This document shows positions 42,379 to 50,759 of a stretch of DNA of 64,000 nucleotides, piece by piece. The translations under genes and the position numbers were made by a program. The notes beneath the pieces are model-generated. The model saw nothing but the letters and a program-made list of their open reading frames with translations. It ran no database searches and was not told where the DNA came from. The stretch is from Pseudescherichia sp031979925 (GTDB lineage: Bacteria > Pseudomonadota > Gammaproteobacteria > Enterobacterales > Enterobacteriaceae), in contig NZ_DALZFB010000010.1 of assembly GCF_031979925.1 (NCBI RefSeq), positions 62,001 through 126,000 on the forward strand, written 5' to 3'. Each line of letters begins with the position of its first letter. The stretch's first letter is position 1.

Positions 42379-42800
42379 TTATTCGCCCCTGGCAGGAGAG
42401 CGATCGCCCCTTCCTACGCACGCTCTACCTGCACGCCCGTCGCACCTGCTGGACCTGGAAAGATGGGCGCGACTGGCAGCTGGAAGATTTTGATGCTGCC
42501 ACCCTTGGGGAACGCATCTGGGTTGCCGAAGAGGATGGACACCGCCTGGGCTTTGCCTCGGTCACGCTGAACGATAACTTCGTTCATAACCTGTTTGTTG
42601 ATCCGGCGTACCAGGGCCGGGGCGTGGGCAGCGCGCTGCTGCAAAAGGTGCAGTCGTACTTTACCAGCTCGGGATCGCTGAAGTGTCTTGCCGAGAATAA
42701 AGCCGCGCTGGCGTTTTATCGCCGTCACGGCTGGCATATCGAGGCGCGAGGCGAAGCGCCGGAAGGGGATTACTTTTTACTGCACTACCGATTGCTTTAA
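42375..42800 (+). CDS. GNAT-family acetyltransferase
   Basis: A 141-residue GCN5-related N-acetyltransferase. The acetyl-CoA motif is FVHNLFVDPAYQGRGVGSALLQ (about 73-94), with the pyrophosphate-binding Q/R-x-x-G-x-G loop, and the C-terminal NKAALAFYRRHGWHIEARG segment is typical. It begins inside the rcnB stop codon (ATGA), so it is translated with rcnB. Substrate unknown. A REP element follows. Confidence 0.9.
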   Translation: MIIRPWQESDRPFLRTLYLHARRTCWTWKDGRDWQLEDFDAATLGERIWVAEEDGHRLGFASVTLNDNFVHNLFVDPAYQGRGVGSALLQKVQSYFTSSGSLKCLAENKAALAFYRRHGWHIEARGEAPEGDYFLLHYRLL

Positions 42801-42805
42801 GTAAC

Positions 42806-42837
42806 GCCGGGTGGCGGCTTCGCCTGACCCGGCCTAC
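42806..42837. repeat. REP palindrome between the acetyltransferase gene and mrp
   Basis: GCCGGGTGGCGGCTTCG / CCTGACCCGGCCTAC palindrome between two convergent genes. Confidence 0.78.
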
Positions 42838-42858
42838 AAAATGCAAATTCGACTCTGC

Positions 42859-43968
42859 TTACACCGCGCGGAAGGCGATCTCGGACGGGATCACATCGCC
42901 CTGCCAGTAGAGCTGAGCGGCAACGCGACCGGCAAGTTTGCGGTAGAGTGCGGTAAATTCGCTATCCGGACGGTGGATCACCGTTGGCGTACCGTTATCG
43001 AGATCCTCACGCAGCGTAATGTGCAGCGGCATCTGTCCCAGCAGTTCAGTATGGTACTGCTGAGCCAGCTTCTCTGCGCCACCGGCGCCAAAGATGGCTT
43101 CATGATGGCCGCAGTTGCTGCAGATATGCATGCTCATGTTTTCAACGATGCCCAGCACCGGGACCTCCACCTTCTCAAACATCACGATGCCTTTTTTGGC
43201 GTCGATCAGGGCGATGTCCTGCGGGGTGGTCACCACCAGCGCCCCGGTCACCGGGATATTTTGCGCCAGCGTCAGCTGAATGTCCCCGGTACCCGGCGGC
43301 ATATCCAGCACCAGGTAGTCCAGATCCGGCCACATTGACTCCTGCAGCAGCTGTAACAGCGCCTTGCTGGCCATCGGGCCACGCCACACCATAGCGTTGT
43401 CATCGGTCACCAGATAGCCGATCGAGTTGGTCGCCAGGCCGTGGACCATGATCGGCGCCATATGGGTACCGTCCGGAGAGGTCGGGCGATTACCTTCGGT
43501 GCCCAGCATCGCCGGGATTGACGGGCCGTAGATATCGGCATCAAGGATACCGACCTTCGCCCCTTCCGCGGCCAGCGCCAGCGCCAGGTTGACTGCGGTA
43601 GAGGACTTCCCTACCCCGCCCTTGCCGGAGCTGACGGCAATGATGTTCTTCACGCCGTTGATGCCCGGCTGATTTTTTACACGCTTCAGCGTGGCGATGG
43701 TGTGGGACAGCTTCCAGTCGATGGCTTTTGCGCCAGTAATGCGCAGCAGCTCGGCGCTGCACTGCTCCTTCAGCTCCTCAAACGCGCTGCGCCAGGCGAA
43801 CGGCATCAGCAGTTCGATGTGCACGGTGTCATCCAGCCAGGCAACATGGTGCACGGCTTTTAGCGCGGTGAGATTATGCTTCAGGGTGGGGTGCTGAAAA
43901 TTCGCCAGCGTTCCGGCAACCATTGCTCGCAGGGCTTCCGGTGATTTGGCCTGGGATTGAGAGTTCAT
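42859..43968 (-). CDS. mrp: Fe-S cluster carrier protein Mrp (ApbC)
   Basis: Mrp/ApbC is a homodimeric P-loop ATPase that carries and delivers Fe-S clusters. It has an N-terminal domain of the MIP18/DUF59 type, the deviant Walker A motif SSGKGGVGKSS (about 113-123), and the CSNC pair (CxxC) that binds the cluster at the dimer interface. The ATG at 43968 (MNSQSQAKSPEALRAMVAGTL) with AGAGGAG upstream gives 369 residues, equal to E. coli; a 14-residue longer frame begins at 44010. It is divergent from metG, the conserved arrangement. Confidence 0.96.
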   Translation of the reverse strand: MNSQSQAKSPEALRAMVAGTLANFQHPTLKHNLTALKAVHHVAWLDDTVHIELLMPFAWRSAFEELKEQCSAELLRITGAKAIDWKLSHTIATLKRVKNQPGINGVKNIIAVSSGKGGVGKSSTAVNLALALAAEGAKVGILDADIYGPSIPAMLGTEGNRPTSPDGTHMAPIMVHGLATNSIGYLVTDDNAMVWRGPMASKALLQLLQESMWPDLDYLVLDMPPGTGDIQLTLAQNIPVTGALVVTTPQDIALIDAKKGIVMFEKVEVPVLGIVENMSMHICSNCGHHEAIFGAGGAEKLAQQYHTELLGQMPLHITLREDLDNGTPTVIHRPDSEFTALYRKLAGRVAAQLYWQGDVIPSEIAFRAV

Positions 43969-44103
43969 CCCGACTCCTCTGTTCTTGTAGGTGAAAAGCT
44001 CGTGTAGCAAGTTTACCTGAAAGAAAAAGGTTTGTGCTTACTTAATAATGCCCCTTTTGGTAATATCAAAACCCCTTTTTTTACAGAAGACGTAATGCTC
44101 ACT

Positions 44104-46137
44104 ATGACTCAAGTCGCGAAAAAAATTCTGGTAACGTGCGCACTGCCGTACGCAAACGGCTCCATCCACCTCGGCCATATGCTGGAACACATCCAGGCTG
44201 ATGTCTGGGTCCGTTACCAGCGAATGCGCGGCCATGAGGTCAACTTTATTTGCGCCGACGATGCCCACGGTACGCCAATCATGCTGAAAGCCCAGCAGCT
44301 TGGCATTACGCCGGAGCAGATGATCGGTGAGATGAGCCAGGAGCACCAGACCGATTTTGCTGGCTTTGATATCAGCTATGACAACTACCACTCCACGCAC
44401 AGCGAGGAGAACCGCGAGCTGTCCGAGCTGATCTACGGCCGCCTGAAAGAGAACGGTTTTATCAAGAACCGCACCATCTCTCAGCTCTACGATCCGGAGA
44501 AAGGCATGTTCCTGCCGGACCGTTTTGTGAAAGGCACCTGCCCGAAATGTAAGTCACCGGATCAGTATGGCGATAACTGCGAAGTCTGCGGCGCAACCTA
44601 CAGCCCGACCGAGCTGATCGAGCCGAAGTCCGTGGTTTCCGGCGCAACGCCGGTGATGCGTGACTCCGAGCACTTCTTCTTTGACCTGCCGTCGTTCAGC
44701 GAAATGCTGCAGGCGTGGACCCGCTCCGGCGCGCTGCAGGAGCAGGTTGCCAACAAAATGCAGGAGTGGTTTGAATCCGGCCTGCAGCAGTGGGATATCT
44801 CCCGCGATGCGCCCTACTTCGGCTTTGAAATCCCGAACGCGCCGGGCAAATACTTCTACGTCTGGCTGGATGCGCCGATCGGCTACATGGGCTCCTTCAA
44901 GAACCTGTGCGACAAGCGCGGCGACACCGTAAGCTTCGACGAATACTGGAAGAAAGACTCCACCGCCGAGCTGTATCACTTTATCGGCAAGGATATCGTC
45001 TACTTCCACAGCCTGTTCTGGCCGGCGATGTTGGAAGGCAGCAGCTTCCGCAAGCCGACCAACCTGTTCGTGCACGGCTACGTGACGGTGAACGGCGCGA
45101 AGATGTCCAAATCGCGTGGCACCTTCATCAAGGCCAGCACCTGGCTGAACCACTTCGATGCCGACAGCCTGCGCTACTACTACACCGCCAAGCTCTCTTC
45201 GCGCATCGACGATATTGACCTGAACCTGGAAGATTTCGTCCAGCGCGTGAATGCCGACATCGTCAACAAGGTGGTGAACCTCGCCTCCCGTAACGCGGGC
45301 TTTATCTCCAGGCGCTTTGACGGTGTGCTGGCGGCCGACCTGCCGGATCCGGCACTGTATAAAACCTTCACCGATGCGGCAGCCAGCATTGGCGAAGCCT
45401 GGGAGAGCCGCGAGTTTGGTAAAGCGGTGCGTGAGATCATGGCCCTGGCCGACGTGGCAAACCGCTACGTTGACGAGCAGGCACCGTGGGTGGTGGCCAA
45501 GCAGGAGGGGCGCGATGCCGACCTGCAGGCTATCTGCACCATGGGGCTTAACCTGTTCCGCGTGCTGATGACCTGGCTGAAACCGGTACTGCCGCAGCTG
45601 GCCGCGCGTGCCGAAGCGTTCCTGAACACCGAGCTGAGCTGGGATGCCATTCAGCAGCCGCTGCTGGGCCATAAGGTGAATACCTTTAAGGCGCTCTATA
45701 ACCGCATCGAGATGAAGCAGGTTGAAGCCCTGGTCGAGGCCTCGAAAGAGGAGGTGAAAGCCGCCGCTGCCCCGGTTACCGGTCCGCTGGCGGACGATCC
45801 GATTCAGGAGACCATCAGCTTTGACGACTTCGCGAAAGTCGATATGCGCGTGGCGCTGATTGAGAACGCCGAGTTCGTTGACGGCTCCGACAAGCTGCTG
45901 CGCCTGACCCTCGATCTTGGCGGCGAGAAACGTAACGTCTTCTCCGGCATTCGCTCCGCCTACCCGGATCCGGCTGCGCTGGTGGGCCGCCTGACGGTGA
46001 TGGTCGCCAACCTCGCGCCGCGTAAGATGCGCTTTGGTATCTCCGAAGGCATGGTGATGGCCGCCGGTCCTGGCGGGAAGAATATCTTCCTGCTTAGCCC
46101 GGACAGCGGTGCGCAGCCGGGACAACAGGTTAAATAA
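44104..46137 (+). CDS. metG: Methionyl-tRNA synthetase
   Basis: MetG charges tRNA-Met and initiator tRNA-fMet. The 677-residue protein matches E. coli in length and motif positions: HLGH (H22-L-G-H25), zinc-binding knuckle (CPKC ... CEVCG), K333-M-S-K-S337, and a C-terminal EMAP/OB-fold tRNA-binding domain (about 570-677) for dimerisation. I start it at the ATG at 44104 (MTQVAKKILVTCALPYANG); a longer frame to 44032 is open but not conserved. It is followed by an intrinsic terminator. Confidence 0.98.
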   Translation: MTQVAKKILVTCALPYANGSIHLGHMLEHIQADVWVRYQRMRGHEVNFICADDAHGTPIMLKAQQLGITPEQMIGEMSQEHQTDFAGFDISYDNYHSTHSEENRELSELIYGRLKENGFIKNRTISQLYDPEKGMFLPDRFVKGTCPKCKSPDQYGDNCEVCGATYSPTELIEPKSVVSGATPVMRDSEHFFFDLPSFSEMLQAWTRSGALQEQVANKMQEWFESGLQQWDISRDAPYFGFEIPNAPGKYFYVWLDAPIGYMGSFKNLCDKRGDTVSFDEYWKKDSTAELYHFIGKDIVYFHSLFWPAMLEGSSFRKPTNLFVHGYVTVNGAKMSKSRGTFIKASTWLNHFDADSLRYYYTAKLSSRIDDIDLNLEDFVQRVNADIVNKVVNLASRNAGFISRRFDGVLAADLPDPALYKTFTDAAASIGEAWESREFGKAVREIMALADVANRYVDEQAPWVVAKQEGRDADLQAICTMGLNLFRVLMTWLKPVLPQLAARAEAFLNTELSWDAIQQPLLGHKVNTFKALYNRIEMKQVEALVEASKEEVKAAAAPVTGPLADDPIQETISFDDFAKVDMRVALIENAEFVDGSDKLLRLTLDLGGEKRNVFSGIRSAYPDPAALVGRLTVMVANLAPRKMRFGISEGMVMAAGPGGKNIFLLSPDSGAQPGQQVK

Positions 46138-46143
46138 TCCGCA

Positions 46144-46174
46144 AAGGGTGCTCTAAACAGAGCGCCCTTTTTTT
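46144..46174 (+). terminator. Rho-independent terminator of metG
   Basis: A 9-base-pair stem GGGTGCTCT / AGAGCGCCC with one G-T mismatch-type pair, an AAAC loop and seven T follow directly after the metG stop. Confidence 0.9.
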
Positions 46175-46222
46175 ATTGCGCTATGATTTTAGGGACAGGG
46201 TTATTTTAAATAAGGGAAAAGT

Positions 46223-46681
46223 ATGAATATCGTAAAAAAAATCATTGCTACGGCGTTTACTGCACTGCTGGTAATTACCTTGAGCGGCTGCGGCGACAAA
46301 GAAGAGAGTAAAACCTTCACCTGGTCAGACGGTAAAACCAACGTTGAGCTGACCTATTACTATAAAAACGATGTGGTGTTGCGCCAGACGGCGAAAAATA
46401 CCCTGCACTATGATGCGCTGGGGATCCCAAATAAAGAGGCGGCAATGCAGCGTCTGGGGCCAATCAGCGAGCAGTATAAAGAGATTAAAGGCGTGGATGA
46501 GAGCCTGGACTATCAGGATACCTATGCCACTGAGACCTTAACCGTTGATTACACGAAGGTCGATCGCGATGCGCTGCAGAAAGTGCAGGGTACGGCGTTT
46601 ACCGGTGAAATCAAAGAGGGTATCAGCATGAAGAAATCCGAGGAGCTGCTGGAGTCCCGCGGTTTTAAAGAGGTGAAATAA
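46223..46681 (+). CDS. yehR: YehR-like lipoprotein (DUF1307)
   Basis: A 152-residue lipoprotein: the signal ITLSGC gives C23 as the lipidated residue. The mature part carries the DUF1307 pattern (FTWSDGKTNVELTYYYKNDVVLRQTAKNT ... LDYQDTYATETLTVDYTKVD in short pieces). Close to E. coli YehR (153 residues), whose role is unknown. It starts 85 bases downstream of metG with an AAGGGA site. Its neighbour on the other strand is yehS, with which it is convergent; the small yehP/yehQ genes that flank it in E. coli are absent. Confidence 0.9.
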   Translation: MNIVKKIIATAFTALLVITLSGCGDKEESKTFTWSDGKTNVELTYYYKNDVVLRQTAKNTLHYDALGIPNKEAAMQRLGPISEQYKEIKGVDESLDYQDTYATETLTVDYTKVDRDALQKVQGTAFTGEIKEGISMKKSEELLESRGFKEVK

Positions 46682-46691
46682 CCTGCTTTTC

Positions 46692-46715
46692 GCCCGGCAG
46701 CGCCTGCTGCCGGGC
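46692..46715. terminator. Strong palindrome between yehR and yehS
   Basis: GCCCGGCAGCG / CCTGCTGCCGGGC forms a near-perfect hairpin just after the yehR stop and before the yehS stop. It has no T-tract on the yehR strand, so it may act as a REP-like stabiliser rather than a classical terminator. Confidence 0.5.
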
Positions 46716-46725
46716 CAGTCACATC

Positions 46726-47193
46726 TTATTTAGCCGCGTGCAGACGAACAGCCAGGCCACGCAGGAAATAACGGAAAAACTGATCCCCGCACTCGCGATA
46801 ATTCTTATGATCGGGCGCGCGCATCATCGCGGTAATTTCCGGCATCGACACGCGGAACTGCTGCTCGGTCAGAATAGCCAGAATATCGTCGGTTTTTAAT
46901 GCAAAAGCGATCCGCAGCTTTTTCAGCACAATATTATTATTCAGCTTGCGCTCGGCTTTTAGCTCAGGAGCAGACTCGTCTTTGCCCCGGCGAGCATAGA
47001 TCAGCCCGTTAAGGAAGGTCGACATCACGATGTCCGGGCAGGCCTGGAACCCAGCCTCCTCCTCTTTACGCAGCCAGGCGGCAATCTGCTGCTCGCTGGC
47101 CTCTGCGCCGCCAAGGGTAAAGATCCGTTGCAGCTCGGTGTTGTTGGCTTTCAGGGTGTAGCGCAGGCTACGTAAAATATCGTTGTTAAGCAT
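46726..47193 (-). CDS. yehS: DUF1456 protein YehS
   Basis: A 155-residue cytoplasmic protein of the DUF1456 family (E. coli YehS has 156). It consists of two DUF1456 repeats, about 2-70 (NDILRSLRYTLKANNTELQRI) and 85-150 (NNNIVLKKLRIAFALKTDDIL ... PEITAMMRAPDHKNYRECGDQF). Function unknown. I start it at the ATG at 47193 (MLNNDILRS); a longer frame to 47235 lacks family sequence. It lies just after btsR on the same strand (48-base gap) and may belong to the btsSR transcript. Confidence 0.92.
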   Translation of the reverse strand: MLNNDILRSLRYTLKANNTELQRIFTLGGAEASEQQIAAWLRKEEEAGFQACPDIVMSTFLNGLIYARRGKDESAPELKAERKLNNNIVLKKLRIAFALKTDDILAILTEQQFRVSMPEITAMMRAPDHKNYRECGDQFFRYFLRGLAVRLHAAK

Positions 47194-47241
47194 AGTCTCG
47201 TCGGCGGTGATTTTCGCAAACGCACAGTGTACCACCGAACG

Positions 47242-47961
47242 TTACAACCCCAGCGCCTCTTTTAGATTTTTAAGGTAGCGGCGGCTGACCGGCACGGTGT
47301 GGCCGTCGCGCAGCAGCAGCTCGGCCTGGCCGTTATCCTCAAAGCGGATCTCCTGCAGATGGGCCATATTCACCAGATACTGACGATGGCAGCGCATCAG
47401 CGGCGTGCGCTGCTCGAGCGTGCGCAGCGTCAACTCGGTAAAGCCCTCTTTGCCCTCGTGGCTGGTGACGTAGACGCCACTCATCCGGCTGCTGACAAAA
47501 GCCACGTCGTCCATCTGCAGCAGCCAGATGCGGCTGTGGCCGGTGCAGGGAATGAACTTCAGCGCCTGCTGATTCTCCGGCAGCAGAGAGATATCCTGCA
47601 CGCCCCTCTCCTGGCGCAGGCGCTGGAGCGTCTTCGCCAGCCGCGGTGCCTCAATCGGCTTGAGCAGATAGTCAAAGGCATGCTCTTCAAACGCCTTAAC
47701 CGCATACTCGTCGAAGGCGGTGAGAAACACCACGTAAGGACGCTGGTCTGGATCGAGCATGCCGACCATCTCCAGACCGCTGATACGCGGCATCTGGATA
47801 TCCAGAAACAGCACGTCCGGGCGCAGCTTGTGCACTGCTCCCAACGCCTCTATCGCGTTAGCGCACTCGCCAACAATCTCAATGTCGCTCTCGTCCTCAA
47901 GCAGAACGCGCAGGTTCTCCCGCGCCAGCGGCTCGTCATCGACAATCAACACTTTCAGCAT
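47242..47961 (-). CDS. btsR: Response regulator BtsR (YehT), LytTR family
   Basis: BtsR is the LytTR-type regulator of the pyruvate-sensing BtsSR system and in E. coli activates btsT (yjiY), a pyruvate transporter gene. The receiver domain has D54 (DVLFLDIQMP) and the LytTR DNA-binding domain spans about 140-239 (LRTLEQRTPLMRCHRQYLVN). The ATG at 47961 gives 239 residues as in E. coli; the frame is open to 48018. Its start overlaps the btsS stop by 7 bases. Confidence 0.96.
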   Translation of the reverse strand: MLKVLIVDDEPLARENLRVLLEDESDIEIVGECANAIEALGAVHKLRPDVLFLDIQMPRISGLEMVGMLDPDQRPYVVFLTAFDEYAVKAFEEHAFDYLLKPIEAPRLAKTLQRLRQERGVQDISLLPENQQALKFIPCTGHSRIWLLQMDDVAFVSSRMSGVYVTSHEGKEGFTELTLRTLEQRTPLMRCHRQYLVNMAHLQEIRFEDNGQAELLLRDGHTVPVSRRYLKNLKEALGL

Positions 47962-49643
47962 GCGTTCTCCTCCAGGGGCAGTCGCAGGGTAATGCGGGTA
48001 AAACGATCTGGCTCGCACTGCACGGTAATGCCGCAGGTGTCACCAAACCGCGCCCGCAGGCGCTTGTCCACGAGGCTCATGCCCAGCCCGCTGGCGTCGG
48101 TTTTCGGCTGGTAAAGGCCCGCGTTATCTTCAATATCCAGCACCAGGTGATCCTGCTGCTGGCTAGCCTGAATCGTAATCTCCCCAACCCCCAGCAGCTG
48201 CGAGGTACCGTGCTTAATGGCATTTTCCACGATCGGTTGCAGGGTAAAGGCCGGAAGCTGCTGATGGGCCAGCGCATCGGGCACGTACAGCGTCACCTGC
48301 AAATTTTCCTGAAAACGCGCCTTCTCAATTTGCAGATAGGCGTTCACATGCTCAATCTCATCCGCCAAGGTAACCACCTCCGACGGGCGCTTGAGGTTTT
48401 TACGGAAAAAGGTCGAGAGATACTGCACCAGCTGGCCTGCCTGATCGCTGTCGCGGCGGATCACCGCCTTCAGGGTGTTGAGGGCGTTAAAGAGAAAGTG
48501 CGGGTTAACCTGGGCATGGAGCAGCTTGATCTCCGACTGGGTCAACAGCGCTTTCTGCCGCTCGTACTGTCCGGCAAGGATCTGCGCCGACAGCAGCTGA
48601 GCGATCCCCTCCCCCAGCGTGCGGTTGATGGAGCTAAACAGACGGTTCTTGGCCTCGTAGAGCTTGATGGTGCCCATCACCCGCTGATTTTCGCCGCGCA
48701 GCGGGATTACCAGCGTTGAGCCGAGCTTGCACTGAGGGTGCAATGAGCAGCGGTATGGCACTTCGTTGCCGTCGGCATAGACCACCTCGCCGGTCTCCAG
48801 CGTCTTTTTGGTCCAGGCCGAGGAGATGGGTCGGCCCGGCAGATGGTGATCGTCGCCAATACCTTTGAACGCCAGCAGCTTCTCCCGGTCGGTGATCGCT
48901 ACCGCGCCGATATCCAGCTCCTGATAAAGCACCTGGGCCACCTTCATGCTGTTCTCTTCGTTAAACCCCTGACGCAAGATCCCCTCCGTGGAGGCCGCTA
49001 CTTTCAAGGCGGTGGCGGAGAAGGCCGAGGTGTACTTTTCGAACATGGCACGCTTGTCCAGCAGGATACGCATAAACAGCGCTGCGCCCACGGTATTGGT
49101 GACCATCATCGGCGCAGCGATGCTGCTCACCAGATGCAGAGCATCGGCAAAGGGGCGAGCGATGAGCAGAATAATCAGCATCTGCACCAGCTCCGCTACC
49201 AGGGTGATCGCTCCCGCCGTCAGGGGATTAAAGACATAGTCGGTGCGGCCGCGTTTGATCAGTATGCTGTGCACCAGCCCACCGAGCAGTCCTTCGACCA
49301 TGGTAGAGAGCATGCAGCTCAGGGCCGTCATGCCGCCCATCGAATAGCGATGCAGACCGCCGGTAAATCCCACCAGGCCGCCTACCAGCGGGCCACCGAG
49401 CAGCCCCCCCATCACCGCGCCTATTGCCCGCGTATTGGCAATAGAGTCTTCGATATGCAGGCCAAAATAGGTTCCCAGAATGCAAAAGATCGAGAAGGTC
49501 ACGTAGCAGAGAAGCTTATGGGGTAGCCGGACGGTGACCTGCATCAGCGGGATAAAGAGTCGCGTTTTACTCATTAGCCAGGCGATAACCAGAAAAACGC
49601 ACATCTGCTGTAGCAGCAGCAACACCAGGTTAAATTCATACAT
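47955..49643 (-). CDS. btsS: Pyruvate sensor histidine kinase BtsS (YehU)
   Basis: BtsS is the high-affinity pyruvate sensor kinase of the LytS family in the inner membrane. The 562-residue protein has a 5TM-Lyt domain (about 1-210), a GAF-like region (about 225-350, with the cysteine pair C...C in RCSLHPQCKLGS), the phospho-acceptor H382 in QVNPHFLFNALN, and an ATPase domain with N-box IVENAIKHG. The ATG at 49643 (MYEFNLVLLLLQQ) corresponds to the E. coli start; the reading frame stays open to 49715. It overlaps btsR. Confidence 0.96.
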   Translation of the reverse strand: MYEFNLVLLLLQQMCVFLVIAWLMSKTRLFIPLMQVTVRLPHKLLCYVTFSIFCILGTYFGLHIEDSIANTRAIGAVMGGLLGGPLVGGLVGFTGGLHRYSMGGMTALSCMLSTMVEGLLGGLVHSILIKRGRTDYVFNPLTAGAITLVAELVQMLIILLIARPFADALHLVSSIAAPMMVTNTVGAALFMRILLDKRAMFEKYTSAFSATALKVAASTEGILRQGFNEENSMKVAQVLYQELDIGAVAITDREKLLAFKGIGDDHHLPGRPISSAWTKKTLETGEVVYADGNEVPYRCSLHPQCKLGSTLVIPLRGENQRVMGTIKLYEAKNRLFSSINRTLGEGIAQLLSAQILAGQYERQKALLTQSEIKLLHAQVNPHFLFNALNTLKAVIRRDSDQAGQLVQYLSTFFRKNLKRPSEVVTLADEIEHVNAYLQIEKARFQENLQVTLYVPDALAHQQLPAFTLQPIVENAIKHGTSQLLGVGEITIQASQQQDHLVLDIEDNAGLYQPKTDASGLGMSLVDKRLRARFGDTCGITVQCEPDRFTRITLRLPLEENAC

Positions 49644-49861
49644 AGCTGTGCGTCCATCACGGTAAAAACGCGTAACATACAGTGAGTGAGTGTAACTTTC
49701 TTTTAAGCATTGCAATAAATCGGCAAATCGTGCTCACTGTCACACAATCGAACCGCTGATTTGACGAAATTGTTACAAAGAGATCGTTAAACGGTCAGTC
49801 CCTTCTGCTACGCTGGGTATTGACCCCTGGACAAATGGAATATCCTGGCAAAGGTGGAATC

Positions 49862-50593
49862 ATGGCGCTTTACACGATCGGTGAAGTGGCTTTGCTGTGT
49901 GATATCAATCCCGTTACGCTGCGCGCCTGGCAGCGACGTTACGGACTGCTTAAACCGCAGCGCACAGATGGCGGGCATCGGCTATTTAACGATGCAGATA
50001 TCGATCGCATTCGTGAGATAAAACGCTGGATCGACACCGGCGTGCCGGTGAGTAAAGTCCAGGCACTGCTGCTGAATGAGTCGCTGGATGGCTCGAACGG
50101 CTGGCGCGATCAGCAGGAGGTGCTGCTCCAGCTACTGCAAAACGGCAATATTCCCCGTCTGCGCCAGTGGCTAAAGGAGCGAACGCGTGACTACCCTGCC
50201 GAAACGCTCACGCTTCATCTGCTCATTCCCCTCCGCCGCCGCCTGCGCTGCCAGCAACCGACCCTATTAGCCATGCTCAGCCTGCTGGACGGCATCCTGA
50301 TTAACCACATCTCTGCCGCCCTGGCCTCGTCTCGAAAGAAGCACAATAAAGATGCACTGGTGGTGGGCTGGAATATTCATGATACCACCCGGCTATGGCT
50401 GGAGGGGTGGCGAGTAAGCGAGCAGGGATGGCGTGTGGAGGTGCTGGCAAACTCGTTGAATCAGCTGCGGCCGGATCTGTTCGAGGGCCACACCCTGATG
50501 GTGTGGTGTGGTGACGCCCCCTCCCTGGCCCAGCGGCAGCAGCTGGCGACGTGGCAGGCCGCCGGGCATGCTATCTATCCGCTCGGCATTTAA
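49862..50593 (+). CDS. mlrA: Curli/biofilm regulator MlrA, MerR family
   Basis: MlrA is a MerR-type activator of csgD, controlled by c-di-GMP through DgcM/PdeR. The N-terminal domain (about 1-70, YTIGEVALLCDINPVTLRAWQRRYGLLKP) is the winged helix, followed by a helical and cobalamin-binding-like domain that lacks a usual B12-binding motif. The ATG at 49862 gives 243 residues, the E. coli length; the frame is open upstream to 49820. It is divergent from btsS. DgcE, encoded in the same window, feeds the same curli cascade in E. coli. Confidence 0.95.
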   Translation: MALYTIGEVALLCDINPVTLRAWQRRYGLLKPQRTDGGHRLFNDADIDRIREIKRWIDTGVPVSKVQALLLNESLDGSNGWRDQQEVLLQLLQNGNIPRLRQWLKERTRDYPAETLTLHLLIPLRRRLRCQQPTLLAMLSLLDGILINHISAALASSRKKHNKDALVVGWNIHDTTRLWLEGWRVSEQGWRVEVLANSLNQLRPDLFEGHTLMVWCGDAPSLAQRQQLATWQAAGHAIYPLGI

Positions 50594-50651
50594 TGTTTTA
50601 TTAACAGCTGCGCTTCACGTTATACTTATCCGCTTGAATAAGGAGTACACC

Positions 50652-50759
50652 ATGAACGCAGCCAAAATTTCCATTATTACCCTTTTCTTCCTGATGGCCG
50701 TGGGCGGTATCGGCGGCGTAATGCTGGCGGGCTACACCGTTATTTTGCATGCTGGCTAA
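50652..50759 (+). CDS. yohO: Small membrane protein YohO
   Basis: A 35-residue membrane protein very close to E. coli YohO: MNAAKISIITLFFLMAVGG, then IGGVMLAGYTVI and LHAG. One transmembrane helix spans most of the chain. The ATG at 50652 follows AAGGAG. It is too short for most gene finders. The 3' end overlaps the end of convergent yehW by 20 bases. Function unknown. Confidence 0.92.
   Translation: MNAAKISIITLFFLMAVGGIGGVMLAGYTVILHAG

Noticed and set aside
44554..46125. A 523-codon open frame antisense to metG
   Set aside because: Same reason: metG is certain and complete, and the antisense frame has low-complexity composition driven by third-position bias.
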